Part shown: in pieces, positions 1 to 6,427 of the stretch | Layout: every line of letters starts with the position of its first letter | How positions within the stretch are numbered: position 1 is the stretch's first letter | Assembly: GCA_934169775.1 (NCBI GenBank) | Contig: CAKPOI010000038.1 | Span: 1 to 13,148, forward strand | Length of the DNA: 13,148 bases | Source: an uncultured Clostridia bacterium | Lineage (GTDB): Bacteria; Bacillota; Clostridia; TANB77; CAG-508 | Direction of reading: 5' to 3' | Program-made: the position numbers and the translations under genes | Notes under the pieces: generated by a model | Told to the model about the DNA's origin: nothing | The model's database searches: none | What the model saw: only the letters and a program-made list of their open reading frames with translations

Positions 1-1
1 T

Positions 2-517
2 ACTCTGATAAATAAAAACAATATGGTTATTTCAAGCGAGGATGTCCAAAAAATAAAAAAATTTACTAAAGATGTAAAAGATACCAATAAAATCGTTAGA
101 AGTGTAAATGACCTAAATATAGCGATTAATGAATTTGAACATTCTGCTTTTGAAATAGAAAAAGAAAATCGTTCACTTAAATATCAGTTAGAACTAAAAG
201 ATAATGAAATAGACAATTTAAAAAGTGAATTATCTTCTAAAGATAAGATTATTGGCAAATTACGAACTGAAAAGGAAAAATTGAGAGATGAAGTTAATAA
301 ATTTAAAGGATTTTGGCGTAATTTAATTAAACACTTTCAAAACAAAATTGGATTTGATAAAGATGAACATTATAAATATGTTAGTGATGATTTATATAAA
401 AATGGCATTTTTGATGATAACGATATCGAGATAGCAAATAATGTTAGAAGAAAAGTAAAAACATTAGATAAAATAGCTAATTTAAAAGATAGAAAGAAAA
501 ATGATACTAGATTTTAA
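2..517 (+). CDS. MobV-type plasmid mobilisation/recombination protein, C-terminal part (5' truncated by window edge)
   Basis: The frame is open to the left edge, and the first ATG (23) has no ribosome site, so this is probably the tail of a larger protein rather than a complete 164-residue one. It is rich in Lys, Glu, Asp and Asn. A heptad-like coiled coil lies at about residues 38-95 of the visible part, followed by a Trp/Phe-containing segment (FKGFWRNLIKHF) and a charged tail ending NDTRF. This layout matches what I recall of the C-terminal region of MobV (Pre/Mob) relaxases, whose N-terminal catalytic domain nicks oriT and lies outside the window. The call rests on recollection of family tails, since no catalytic residues are visible. 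Only 18 bases separate it from the next gene, suggesting cotranscription. It implies an integrated or remnant mobilisable element at the left of the window. Confidence 0.6.
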   Translation, partial: TLINKNNMVISSEDVQKIKKFTKDVKDTNKIVRSVNDLNIAINEFEHSAFEIEKENRSLKYQLELKDNEIDNLKSELSSKDKIIGKLRTEKEKLRDEVNKFKGFWRNLIKHFQNKIGFDKDEHYKYVSDDLYKNGIFDDNDIEIANNVRRKVKTLDKIANLKDRKKNDTRF

Positions 518-535
518 TATGGAGGTAAATCGAAT

Positions 536-862
536 ATGAAAAATGAAAAAGTTAATTATTTAATAGATATGATAAATGATATGGATTTAACAAATAGACT
601 AAGACTTGCAATATGTATGAGTGATAGTAGCTGTACTAATCTAAAATATGATAAACCTGAAATGTATAAATATTTTGATAGTTTATTAAAAGAAATTGAT
701 GAAGAATATAGAACTATTTCAATAAATTTTGCTAAATATCGTCTTATAATGTTTGCAATGGCTAAAATTATGGAAATGACAAAGGAAGAACAAAATCAAG
801 TTGCATTATATTTATTTAACAAAGTAAAATCTAGAACAAATTATTGCATAAAACTTCAATAA
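536..862 (+). CDS. Small hypothetical protein (108 aa) downstream of relaxase
   Basis: I do not recognise this protein. It starts at an ATG with a good ribosome site (GGAGGT at 522-527) and lies 18 bases after the relaxase tail, so it probably belongs to the same transcript. The sequence looks soluble and mostly helical, with a Met/Leu/Ile-rich second half around LIMFAMAKIMEM and MTKEEQNQVALYLF. There is no signal peptide or obvious metal-binding pattern; its three Cys residues are scattered. It may be an accessory gene of the same mobile element, but this is inferred only from position. Confidence 0.6.
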   Translation: MKNEKVNYLIDMINDMDLTNRLRLAICMSDSSCTNLKYDKPEMYKYFDSLLKEIDEEYRTISINFAKYRLIMFAMAKIMEMTKEEQNQVALYLFNKVKSRTNYCIKLQ

Positions 863-904
863 TTTGTATAATAAAATCAAAAAGATAGAAAGTGAGGCAC
901 TAAA

Positions 905-1492
905 ATGAATAAGGAAAAAAATATATTGTTAATTCATGGATTTAATGGAATACCAAAAATCTTTTATTATTTTAAAAAAGAATTAGAAACACAAGGATAT
1001 AATGTTATAATTCCAGAGTTTCCTATTAGAGAAAAAATAAATTTAAATGCATATTTCAAAGTAATTGATATGTATCAAGAAATAATTAATGAAGATTTAA
1101 TTGTGATTGCTCATTCACTGGGAAATCTAATGTTTATAAAATATATTTGCAAAAATAATCTCAAGATAAGTCTTTATATAAGTTTGGCTGGATTTGCAAA
1201 ATCTTTTTATGTTGAAGGTAAAGATGTTTTAAATAAAGTTATCGAACCTTTGACCATTGAAACTGAAGAAAAAATTAAAATTATAAATCTAATAAATGAA
1301 AAATATTCAATATATAGTGATAATGACCATATAGTACCATTTAAAATATTGAAAGAATATAGTTTAGCGATTAATTCTAAGCCAATATTTATTTCTGGAA
1401 TAGGTCATATGGGAAAGAAAAGTGGTCTAGACGAGTTACCAGAAGTGATAAAGATTATTCAGCAAAGTAATTATATAAAAAGTATGCATTAA
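905..1492 (+). CDS. Alpha/beta hydrolase, RBBP9/YdeN-like serine hydrolase
   Basis: This 195-residue protein has the compact alpha/beta-hydrolase layout of the RBBP9/YdeN family. An N-terminal strand leads to the oxyanion-region motif LLIHGFNG (8-15). The nucleophile elbow is AHSLG (69-73), with Ser71 as the likely nucleophile and Ala replacing the first Gly of GxSxG. The acid lies in SDNDHIVP (138-145), probably Asp141, and the catalytic His in GIGHMG (165-170), probably His168. All three triad members are present, so it should be active, but the substrate cannot be deduced. No signal peptide is visible, so it is cytoplasmic. The ribosome site is a GTGAGG-like stretch about 8 bases before the ATG. 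It lies 42 bases after the preceding gene and ends at a strong terminator. Confidence 0.85.
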   Translation: MNKEKNILLIHGFNGIPKIFYYFKKELETQGYNVIIPEFPIREKINLNAYFKVIDMYQEIINEDLIVIAHSLGNLMFIKYICKNNLKISLYISLAGFAKSFYVEGKDVLNKVIEPLTIETEEKIKIINLINEKYSIYSDNDHIVPFKILKEYSLAINSKPIFISGIGHMGKKSGLDELPEVIKIIQQSNYIKSMH

Positions 1493-1543
1493 AAACTAAA
1501 ATCCAACTCTAATTTATAAAAAAAGAGTTGGATTTTAGTTTTT
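1491..1543. terminator. Bidirectional rho-independent terminator
   Basis: Perfect 20-bp inverted repeat: arms 1491-1510 and 1524-1543 with a 13-base AT-rich loop. The outer part of each arm is A-rich on one side and T-rich on the other, so it gives a hairpin plus U-tract on both strands. It lies between the convergent hydrolase gene (+) and the 1558-2004 gene (-) and should end both transcripts. Confidence 0.9.
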
Positions 1544-1557
1544 AATGGACTTTCCAA

Positions 1558-2004
1558 TTATTCTTCTACGACTTCTTTATAAAGCTTTTTTGCTTCGTCA
1601 TAGTTGATATAATCTTCTTTTTTTCTGTACTCAAACACAGGAAGTTGTTCACTTGTCCATGGCAATTTGGTAATAGCATAGATAGGTCCAAATACCCCCA
1701 TAGAAGATGTTTCTTCATCTTCAATTAATACTGCACCGTAATCAGCTATTAGCCTTTCAACAATATCTTTTTCGTTTCCACCAAAGGTAAAATTGCAAGT
1801 AATTCTAATGTATCCCAAAGGAGTATACAATTTTGCAGGTGTACCGTAGTAAAATTCAAGACCAATACCACCATTGTTAGTAATTTGGTTGTAGAAAGGA
1901 TTGACGGAGTCCGTATCTCTTACGCTGGAAACACCAAGTTCCATCATCATGTCGTAAATTTCCTTCCGTGCTTTAAACACATTGTTCCAATATTTTTTGT
2001 CCAT
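1558..2004 (-). CDS. Hypothetical protein (148 aa)
   Basis: I do not recognise the family. The frame is open further upstream to 2097, but the ATG at 2004 (MDKKYWNN) is chosen because AAGGAGG lies 6 bases before it and the upstream extension falls in the 5' untranslated region set by the promoter at 2089-2117. The protein starts with a charged helix, then an aromatic, beta-rich core (GLEFYYGTPAKLYTPLGYI and NFTFGG) and ends in an acidic helix (DEAKKLYKEVVEE). No membrane segment, signal peptide or clear catalytic motif is visible. The DNA is noticeably richer in G+C than its neighbours, which fits acquisition from elsewhere. It is monocistronic, with its own promoter and a terminator shared with the convergent hydrolase gene. 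Confidence 0.65.
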   Translation of the reverse strand: MDKKYWNNVFKARKEIYDMMMELGVSSVRDTDSVNPFYNQITNNGGIGLEFYYGTPAKLYTPLGYIRITCNFTFGGNEKDIVERLIADYGAVLIEDEETSSMGVFGPIYAITKLPWTSEQLPVFEYRKKEDYINYDEAKKLYKEVVEE

Positions 2005-2088
2005 ATTTTTCCTCCTTGGAGCAGTTGCCCCTTTTATATTGTTTATAACTGATGATGCAACGGAGTAATGCAATGTTACATCACTATT

Positions 2089-2117
2089 ATTATACAATAT
2101 TTACATAAAAAAGTCAA
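2089..2117 (-). promoter_or_regulatory. Sigma-A promoter for the 1558-2004 gene
   Basis: Reading the - strand, the -35 is TTGACT (2112-2117), the spacer 17 bases and the -10 a perfect TATAAT (2089-2094). The expected start is near 2081-2082, giving a leader of about 77 bases. The first bases of that leader form a hairpin (GATGTAAC, 2075-2082, with GTTGCATC, 2054-2061; one G-U pair). Confidence 0.8.
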
Positions 2118-2428
2118 AATATTCAGAATTCTATTGTAGTTAAATACAGAAAATTGACAATACTATTATCATAATTGAAAAATTTAATATATTACTTTTC
2201 GCTATTGCAAAAATATGAAATATATGTTACATTAATATCAATAAATCGAATTATATAAAAAGAGCAATTACATTGTGCTTATATTTTTTCGCATACCTGC
2301 TCCGTAATGGCTCCATTTGAAATCAACTTACAGACTTAATTGTTCGTAAGTTTTTATTGTACAATGAAAGACTGACAGTTCAAACCATCAGTCTTATTTG
2401 TTGTAAGTTGTGTTTATGATATCATAAA
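2118..2428. other. Intergenic region with three palindromes, no gene
   Basis: No convincing reading frame or tRNA is visible in this 311-base AT-rich stretch. It holds three inverted repeats downstream of the toxin gene: a perfect 16-bp palindrome (2413-2428) touching the toxin stop codon, an 8-bp stem with a 12-base loop (2368-2375/2388-2395), and a 7-bp stem AACTTAC/GTAAGTT (2325-2331/2346-2352) followed on the + strand by a short T-run. The rest (2118-2320) shows nothing I can name. Confidence 0.5.
2361..2395 (-). terminator. Probable terminator of the toxN transcript
   Basis: On the - strand AAGACTGA and TCAGTCTT (2388-2395/2368-2375) form an 8-bp stem followed by TTTCATTGT. The U-tract is interrupted, so termination may be partial. 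It lies 34 bases beyond the toxin stop codon, the expected place. Confidence 0.5.
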
Positions 2429-2947
2429 TTAATTTTTATATTTTATACATTTTTCTTCTAATAGTTTAAAATCAACTACATTTTTTATATAAGAAACATC
2501 ATAATTATTTATTTTTTGTTTATATAAAATATTGGCATATTTTTTTATCATATTCTCATTTTTCCCTATAAATTCTAATTCTTTTTCAATCAATATTTTA
2601 TAATTCTTATTCTTCTCATCTTTAGGTTCATACAGCATAAGTTCACTATCTGGAACAGGTATCATATTACTTATTCTTAATGTTCCTTTTAATACAGGAA
2701 TATCATCAATTTCTTCATGTGACACCATTCTTATAATGGGAATAACAGATTTTCTTATTTCATTATCTTTGTAGTCACTTTTCTTAGGTGATGACATTGG
2801 TATATAATAGTTTAATTGGTTTATCTTCAAAACTGTTCCTAAATATTTTCTCATTACTGTTCTTTTATCTTCTTTATTATCATACACCCTTTTGTCAAAT
2901 TTTCTTAGATAATTTATATATTGATCTGTTATTGCATATAATTTCAT
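2429..2947 (-). CDS. toxN: Type III toxin-antitoxin toxin, ToxN/AbiQ-family endoribonuclease
   Basis: This 172-residue protein matches the ToxN/AbiQ family of RNA-cutting toxins, which cleave mRNAs and their own antitoxin precursor and often cause phage abortive infection. Visible features are the N-terminal MKLYAITDQYINYLRKFDKRV, the core GTVLKINQLNYYIPMSSPK (37-55) with the family's polar pair here Ser52-Ser53, the strand RISNMIPVP (91-99), and the C-terminal VVDFKLLEEKC (157-167). Length is normal for the family. The start has GGAGG 5 bases upstream. Context supports the call strongly: reading the - strand, a promoter, a ToxI-like 36-base RNA unit and a hairpin terminator precede the gene, which is the standard layout setting a high RNA-to-toxin ratio. 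The protein appears intact. Phage defence is inferred from family behaviour. Confidence 0.87.
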   Translation of the reverse strand: MKLYAITDQYINYLRKFDKRVYDNKEDKRTVMRKYLGTVLKINQLNYYIPMSSPKKSDYKDNEIRKSVIPIIRMVSHEEIDDIPVLKGTLRISNMIPVPDSELMLYEPKDEKNKNYKILIEKELEFIGKNENMIKKYANILYKQKINNYDVSYIKNVVDFKLLEEKCIKYKN

Positions 2948-2960
2948 AATTGCCTCCTAA

Positions 2961-2992
2961 ATTATAAAAAGGTAAGAACCTGGATTCTTACC
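2961..2992 (-). terminator. Rho-independent terminator between toxI and toxN
   Basis: On the - strand GGTAAGAA (2985-2992) pairs perfectly with TTCTTACC (2971-2978) around a 6-base loop, followed by TTTTTATAAT. Type III systems place such a leaky terminator between antitoxin RNA and toxin, so that most transcripts stop here and a few continue into the toxin gene. Confidence 0.85.
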
Positions 2993-2994
2993 CT

Positions 2995-3037
2995 TGATTT
3001 TACAGCTCCCACTTATTGGTAGGGTTCACCTGATTTT
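2995..3037 (-). ncRNA. toxI: ToxI-like antitoxin RNA, one 36-nt unit
   Basis: Reading the - strand, a 36-base unit occupies 3037 down to 3002. It starts AAAATCAGGTGA, continues with CTACC and TAAGTG and ends AGCTGT. The next unit begins with the same AAAATCA (3001-2995) but then runs into the terminator. The order AGGTGA...CTACC...TAAGTG...AGCT agrees with my memory of the 36-base Pectobacterium ToxI repeat. The AAAATC heptads exactly 36 bases apart would be the two cuts by which the toxin frees one mature pseudoknotted unit. The identification therefore rests on sequence, unit length and position before a ToxN-family gene. Only one complete unit is present, whereas many ToxI loci have several. 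Confidence 0.85.
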
Positions 3038-3078
3038 TAACTGTAAATAGATATATAATATCTATTTCTATTATATTC

Positions 3079-3108
3079 ATTATAAATCAAAAATATGCCT
3101 TTTGTCAA
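3079..3108 (-). promoter_or_regulatory. Sigma-A promoter of the toxI-toxN locus
   Basis: On the - strand: -35 TTGACA (3103-3108), 18-base spacer, -10 TATAAT (3079-3084), both hexamers perfect. The start should fall near 3072. The leader then carries a 9-bp AT-only hairpin (3046-3066, 3-base loop) before the antitoxin unit, which could protect the 5' end. Between this promoter and the gene ending at 3371 (3109-3370) I see no gene, only two short hairpins (about 3148-3165 and 3217-3236). Confidence 0.8.
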
Positions 3109-3216
3109 TGTTTTTTCAAATTTTTCAGAAAAAAAGAGTAAATACGAAAATCTTTTAAGATTTTTAGTATTATGAATATTTTTAAGCTTTTAGCATAAAC
3201 TAATAGCACAAATATG

Positions 3217-3236
3217 TTATAGGTTTTTACCTATAA
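3217..3236. repeat. Perfect short hairpin, possible terminator
   Basis: TTATAGGT and ACCTATAA form a perfect 8-bp stem with a TTTT loop. It lies about 135 bases beyond the stop of the 3371-3664 gene. Neither strand has a good T-run right after it, so a terminator role is uncertain. Confidence 0.35.
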
Positions 3237-3370
3237 TAGTATTGCAGAAAAGTTGAGTAACATCAATTTTCCTTTTTATTATTTTGAAAAACACTGCTAA
3301 TTTTATATGTTTTATGCTATACTAATTTTATCAGTTGACAAGTATTTCACATGATATTATTGTTACTAAT

Positions 3371-3664
3371 TTAATATTTTTCTATCAATTGAGAATTTCT
3401 TTTATTTGCAAAAAACTCTGATATGATAGGCTTTAATTCTTCATAATTATATATTATTTTATTTATATTATTCATGTATTCCATTTTTTCGGCTTCTTCT
3501 TCTGTATTTTCTGTATCAACATCTAAAATTGCCATATACACTGCTGTAGCTATTTTGTCTCTAAACTCTAATTTTCTGCCACTTTTCCTATATACTTCAC
3601 TTATAGCACTCAATCTTTCTTTTGTATCAGTATTAACTTTGATTTCTTCTCTAAAATTGCTCAT
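3371..3664 (-). CDS. Small hypothetical protein (97 aa)
   Basis: I do not recognise this protein. It is charged and likely helical: a basic N-terminal half (VNTDTKERLSAISEVYRKSG, then KLEFRDKIATAVYMAILDV) and an acidic stretch of repeated Glu in the middle (about residues 52-61), followed by another helix with ELKPIISEFF. No membrane segment or signal peptide is visible. A GGAAGG site lies about 11 bases before the ATG, slightly far but usable. The opposite strand has an overlapping open frame, but this strand has the better start signal and a composition more like a soluble protein. It sits alone between the toxin-antitoxin locus and the core genes and is probably accessory. Confidence 0.5.
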   Translation of the reverse strand: MSNFREEIKVNTDTKERLSAISEVYRKSGRKLEFRDKIATAVYMAILDVDTENTEEEAEKMEYMNNINKIIYNYEELKPIISEFFANKRNSQLIEKY

Positions 3665-3837
3665 ATAATTGCATACCTTCCTTCTATAATTTTTATATAA
3701 TATAACATCAATTTTGTAATATTGTAATTTTATTTTACGAAAGGCTTTTTTTTATTTGTAAAATTTCCAAATATTGTCATTTTGTTTCTTTTTCTGTATA
3801 TAAAGGAGGATTTTTTCACTCATAGCTAGAAGCTTTC

Positions 3838-3865
3838 AGAACCCTGCGTATAACACAGGGTTTTC
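3838..3865. repeat. GC-rich hairpin AACCCTG...CAGGGTT
   Basis: Arms 3840-3846 and 3856-3862 pair perfectly around a 9-base loop, with TTTTC following on the + strand. No + strand gene ends here. On the - strand it lies between the rqcH terminator and the start of the 3371-3664 gene, so it could also be a leader structure or the edge of an inserted element. The rest of 3665-3837 is AT-rich and shows no other gene. Confidence 0.4.
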
Positions 3866-3873
3866 ATTCTCCC

Positions 3874-3927
3874 AAAAAATATTCCTAATTGAAACCACTA
3901 TTTTTAGTGTTTGTCAATTAGGAATAT
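3874..3927 (-). terminator. Rho-independent terminator of rqcH
   Basis: Perfect 14-bp stem (3879-3892 with 3914-3927) enclosing a smaller inner stem CACTA/TAGTG, and followed on the - strand by TTTTTT (3874-3879). It starts right after the rqcH stop codon. Confidence 0.9.
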
Positions 3928-3928
3928 C

Positions 3929-5713
3929 TTATATATTTCCATTTACATAAACTGTTCTGTAATTTGTATAAATAACCATACCTGGTTTACTGCCACTAGG
4001 CTTTTTTACAAATCTAACTTCACAGAAGTCTACAGGTACATTAGAAGAATTTTTAGCTTTACTATGCTGAGCAGCAATTTCTGCTGCTTTTATAATTATA
4101 TCATTTGGAATATTGTCTAATATATTACCATTACTTTTCTTAGCACTATTTAGATATTTTAAAATTGTGTGACTTCCATGAAAGTCTTTAACATGAAACC
4201 ATATGTCTGACTTATTTGCATATTTTAAAGTCAAATAATCATTTTCTATATTGTTTCTTCCTACTAAAATTGTGTAATCTTTAATGCTATATTTTATAGG
4301 ATTAAAAGAAACATTTTTATTTTTTGTAAGCTTAGATTTTTTTAGTTTTGAATTTTTGTTTTTGGCATTTTTGTTATTAATATTTGAATTATTTTTAAAC
4401 ACTACATTTTCTGAGATTTCTTCATAAATTTCTGCAATTTCTTCAATTGTATTTGCACTTTCTAGCTCATATACAATGCTTTGAATATAGTCTAATTCTT
4501 GTTCTGTTTCCTTTTTTTGTATACTAACTATTTCTAATGCATTTTTTAATTTATTATATTTTTTGAAATATCTTTTTGCATTTTGACTAATTGAAAATCG
4601 TTTGTCTAAAGGAATTTCTATAATTTTTTGATTATCATAATAGTTTTCTACACTAATTGAGTTTAATTTAGAATTTGCATCAAATTTATATAAATTTGCA
4701 GTTATTAATTCTCCGTATGTTCTTACAGTATCCATATTGTCACAATCTTTTAATTTTTCATTTATATGTATCAGTCTTTTGCTATATTTGTTTAATATAT
4801 TTAGTATTAGTTTTAATAGTGAATTTCTGTAGTTTACAAAATTTTCTGAAGTTTCTTTTTCAAAATAAAAATCGTCTATAAAAAAATTAAGTGATAATTC
4901 TGATTCTTTTTCTTCACTTTTGCATAATGTATAATCTTTTCCTTTATTTTCTGACATTTTTACGTTTTTAAAATATAATTTTCCTGAATCAATATTATCA
5001 ATGATATTTAATATTTCATGATATATTAATTTTAAATTTGATTCTTCATCTGCTTCATTCCACTTCTGCTCTAATTTCAAATTTTCTATTATGTTATTTA
5101 TAAAGCTTTTACTAAATCCATTAAATGCATCATATATATTTTGATATTTTGTTACTATTTTTTTGAACTGTTCAAAATTTTGTACTTCTAAAAAATTAGA
5201 TCTATCAGATTTTGGATATTGATATCTACTGTGTGGCAATATCTCTCTACTTTTTTCATTTTCTTTTTTTTCATCATATTTTATATGTCTTAAACTATCT
5301 ATTATTATGTTTTGTTCATCTAGCAAAATTATGTTGCTATGTTTTCCCATTAATTCTACTATAAGTTTTTTATTAAGTATGTCATCAACTTCATCAAAGC
5401 CTTCAAATTCAATAATTACTAGTCTTTCTAGGTCTAATGTAAAAATATTTTTTAGGTGTAGTCCTAGTAAATTTTTTCTTAATACCATGCAAAAATTGGG
5501 TGCTGTTTGTGGATTAGGATTTGGATGTGTTGTTAAATGTAATCTACAATTGCCTGATTCTGTGCATATATTTAATGCATAATTTTTTCCTTGATTATAC
5601 ATTCCTATAATTACATTGTTTTTGTTTGGCTGAAATATTTTGTCAATTCTTGCTCCATTTAAATTTGCGAGCTCAGAGCAAATTGCTTTTGTTACTATTC
5701 CGTCAAATGCCAT
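3929..5713 (-). CDS. rqcH: Rqc2/RqcH homologue, NFACT-family ribosome quality-control protein
   Basis: The product is the bacterial Rqc2 homologue, also called NFACT, FbpA or YloA. RqcH binds 50S subunits blocked by peptidyl-tRNA and recruits tRNA-Ala to add C-terminal alanine tails that mark the nascent chain for degradation. The 594-residue protein starts MAFDGIVTKAICSEL (NFACT-N), has a long central coiled coil, a 27-residue Asn/Lys-rich linker (about 441-467) and the C-terminal NFACT-R domain (about 478-590) with DIWFHVKDFHGSH and the PSGSKPG segment. At the position of the Asp-Arg pair I recall as needed for tRNA binding in Bacillus, this protein has Glu96-Arg97 (FTLDLERLVI), a conservative change. 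The ATG at 5713 is preferred to that at 5722 because GGAAGGA lies about 9 bases before it but abuts the other. It appears monocistronic with its own terminator. Confidence 0.92.
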   Translation of the reverse strand: MAFDGIVTKAICSELANLNGARIDKIFQPNKNNVIIGMYNQGKNYALNICTESGNCRLHLTTHPNPNPQTAPNFCMVLRKNLLGLHLKNIFTLDLERLVIIEFEGFDEVDDILNKKLIVELMGKHSNIILLDEQNIIIDSLRHIKYDEKKENEKSREILPHSRYQYPKSDRSNFLEVQNFEQFKKIVTKYQNIYDAFNGFSKSFINNIIENLKLEQKWNEADEESNLKLIYHEILNIIDNIDSGKLYFKNVKMSENKGKDYTLCKSEEKESELSLNFFIDDFYFEKETSENFVNYRNSLLKLILNILNKYSKRLIHINEKLKDCDNMDTVRTYGELITANLYKFDANSKLNSISVENYYDNQKIIEIPLDKRFSISQNAKRYFKKYNKLKNALEIVSIQKKETEQELDYIQSIVYELESANTIEEIAEIYEEISENVVFKNNSNINNKNAKNKNSKLKKSKLTKNKNVSFNPIKYSIKDYTILVGRNNIENDYLTLKYANKSDIWFHVKDFHGSHTILKYLNSAKKSNGNILDNIPNDIIIKAAEIAAQHSKAKNSSNVPVDFCEVRFVKKPSGSKPGMVIYTNYRTVYVNGNI

Positions 5714-5765
5714 TATTTTCATTCCTTCCTTTTTTAGATTGTATTCTTTTTTGTGTGGACTTAAT

Positions 5766-5805
5766 GTTTTTTGGGACGGTGTTTTTTGAGTCCGTCCCCA
5801 AAAAC
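5766..5805. repeat. GGGACGG palindromic repeat, possible terminator
   Basis: Arms 5766-5779 and 5792-5805 are complementary at 13 of 14 positions around a 12-base loop. The core is GGGACGG/CCGTCCC flanked by T-runs and A-runs, far richer in G+C than its surroundings. It lies just past the stop codon of the 5816-6280 gene and 53 bases before rqcH. It can act as a terminator, but also resembles dispersed GGGGACGG palindromes that I recall from many clostridial genomes. Confidence 0.7.
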
Positions 5806-5815
5806 ATCTCTTAAA

Positions 5816-6280
5816 TTATATTGCGATTAATGCTAAAAATGTAGCTATCTTTATTTGTGTTCTATTTAAGTCTTGTGGTAACAATTTAATTTCTGTTTCT
5901 GTTTTTTCATCTGCAAAACTTACAGTATAATAATTAATATCTTCTAGTTTAAAATGCATTTCTATTTCTTCTATTTGATTTGTTTGTAGTTGTGAAACAT
6001 CAATATATTTTGTTCCTTTTAATACATCTCTTGCAGAATAAAAGTCAAATTTTAAATATTTTCCGCTTAATGAATTGTCTTCTGGATTGATTATTTTTCC
6101 TTTTATTCTTCCATTTACTTTTGTTGCTTCTGCTTGTGTTATTATTACTTGATTTATGTTGTCTTTTCTTCCTATTTGCTTATATTCAGATTCTAAACTT
6201 GCATTTATTAAGAGTTCTGAAAATAAGAAAAATCCTATAATTGCTAATACGTATAAAATTAATGTTTTAACTCTACTCAT
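5816..6280 (-). CDS. Hypothetical membrane-anchored protein (154 aa)
   Basis: I cannot assign a family. Residues 7-27 (ILYVLAIIGFFLFSELLINAS) form one hydrophobic N-terminal segment after a short basic start (MSRVK), either an uncleaved anchor or a signal peptide without a lipobox Cys. The middle (about 45-135) is polar and looks beta-rich, with an extracytoplasmic-like pattern (NGRIKGKIINPEDNSLSGKY). The protein ends abruptly in a short hydrophobic stretch (IATFLALIAI), too short for a normal second helix, so the C-terminus may be truncated or may be a half-length tail. A GGAAG site lies 8 bases before the ATG. The gene sits between the rplS terminator and rqcH; the GGGACGG palindrome follows its stop codon closely. 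Confidence 0.65.
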   Translation of the reverse strand: MSRVKTLILYVLAIIGFFLFSELLINASLESEYKQIGRKDNINQVIITQAEATKVNGRIKGKIINPEDNSLSGKYLKFDFYSARDVLKGTKYIDVSQLQTNQIEEIEMHFKLEDINYYTVSFADEKTETEIKLLPQDLNRTQIKIATFLALIAI

Positions 6281-6375
6281 TTTATTTTCTTCCTTTCTCG
6301 TGATCTTATTAGAAAAGAATTGTTTTTAAAAGTAACAAAATTTAATTATCTTTCTTCCCCACTTTATTCTTTTCT

Positions 6376-6407
6376 TAAAAAGCCGAAGGATTGTTTTTTC
6401 CTTCGGC
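6376..6407 (-). terminator. Rho-independent terminator of the ylxM-rplS operon
   Basis: On the - strand a 9-bp stem GCCGAAGGA/TCCTTCGGC (6399-6407 with 6382-6390), loop 8 bases, followed by TTTTTAAG. It lies 20 bases after the rplS stop codon and ends the operon. Confidence 0.92.
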
Positions 6408-6427
6408 CATTAAAAATACCTAAAATA

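Noticed and set aside
2005..2097. N-terminal extension of the 1558-2004 protein to the ATG at 2097
   Set aside because: The promoter -10 (2089-2094) overlaps that ATG, so it would not be transcribed. The strong ribosome site points to 2004.
3371..3668. Overlapping + strand frame (3474-3668) as the real gene instead of the - strand one
   Set aside because: It is Ser/Leu/Phe-rich with no ribosome site, typical of a shadow frame, while the - strand frame has a GGAAGG site and a charged soluble-like product.
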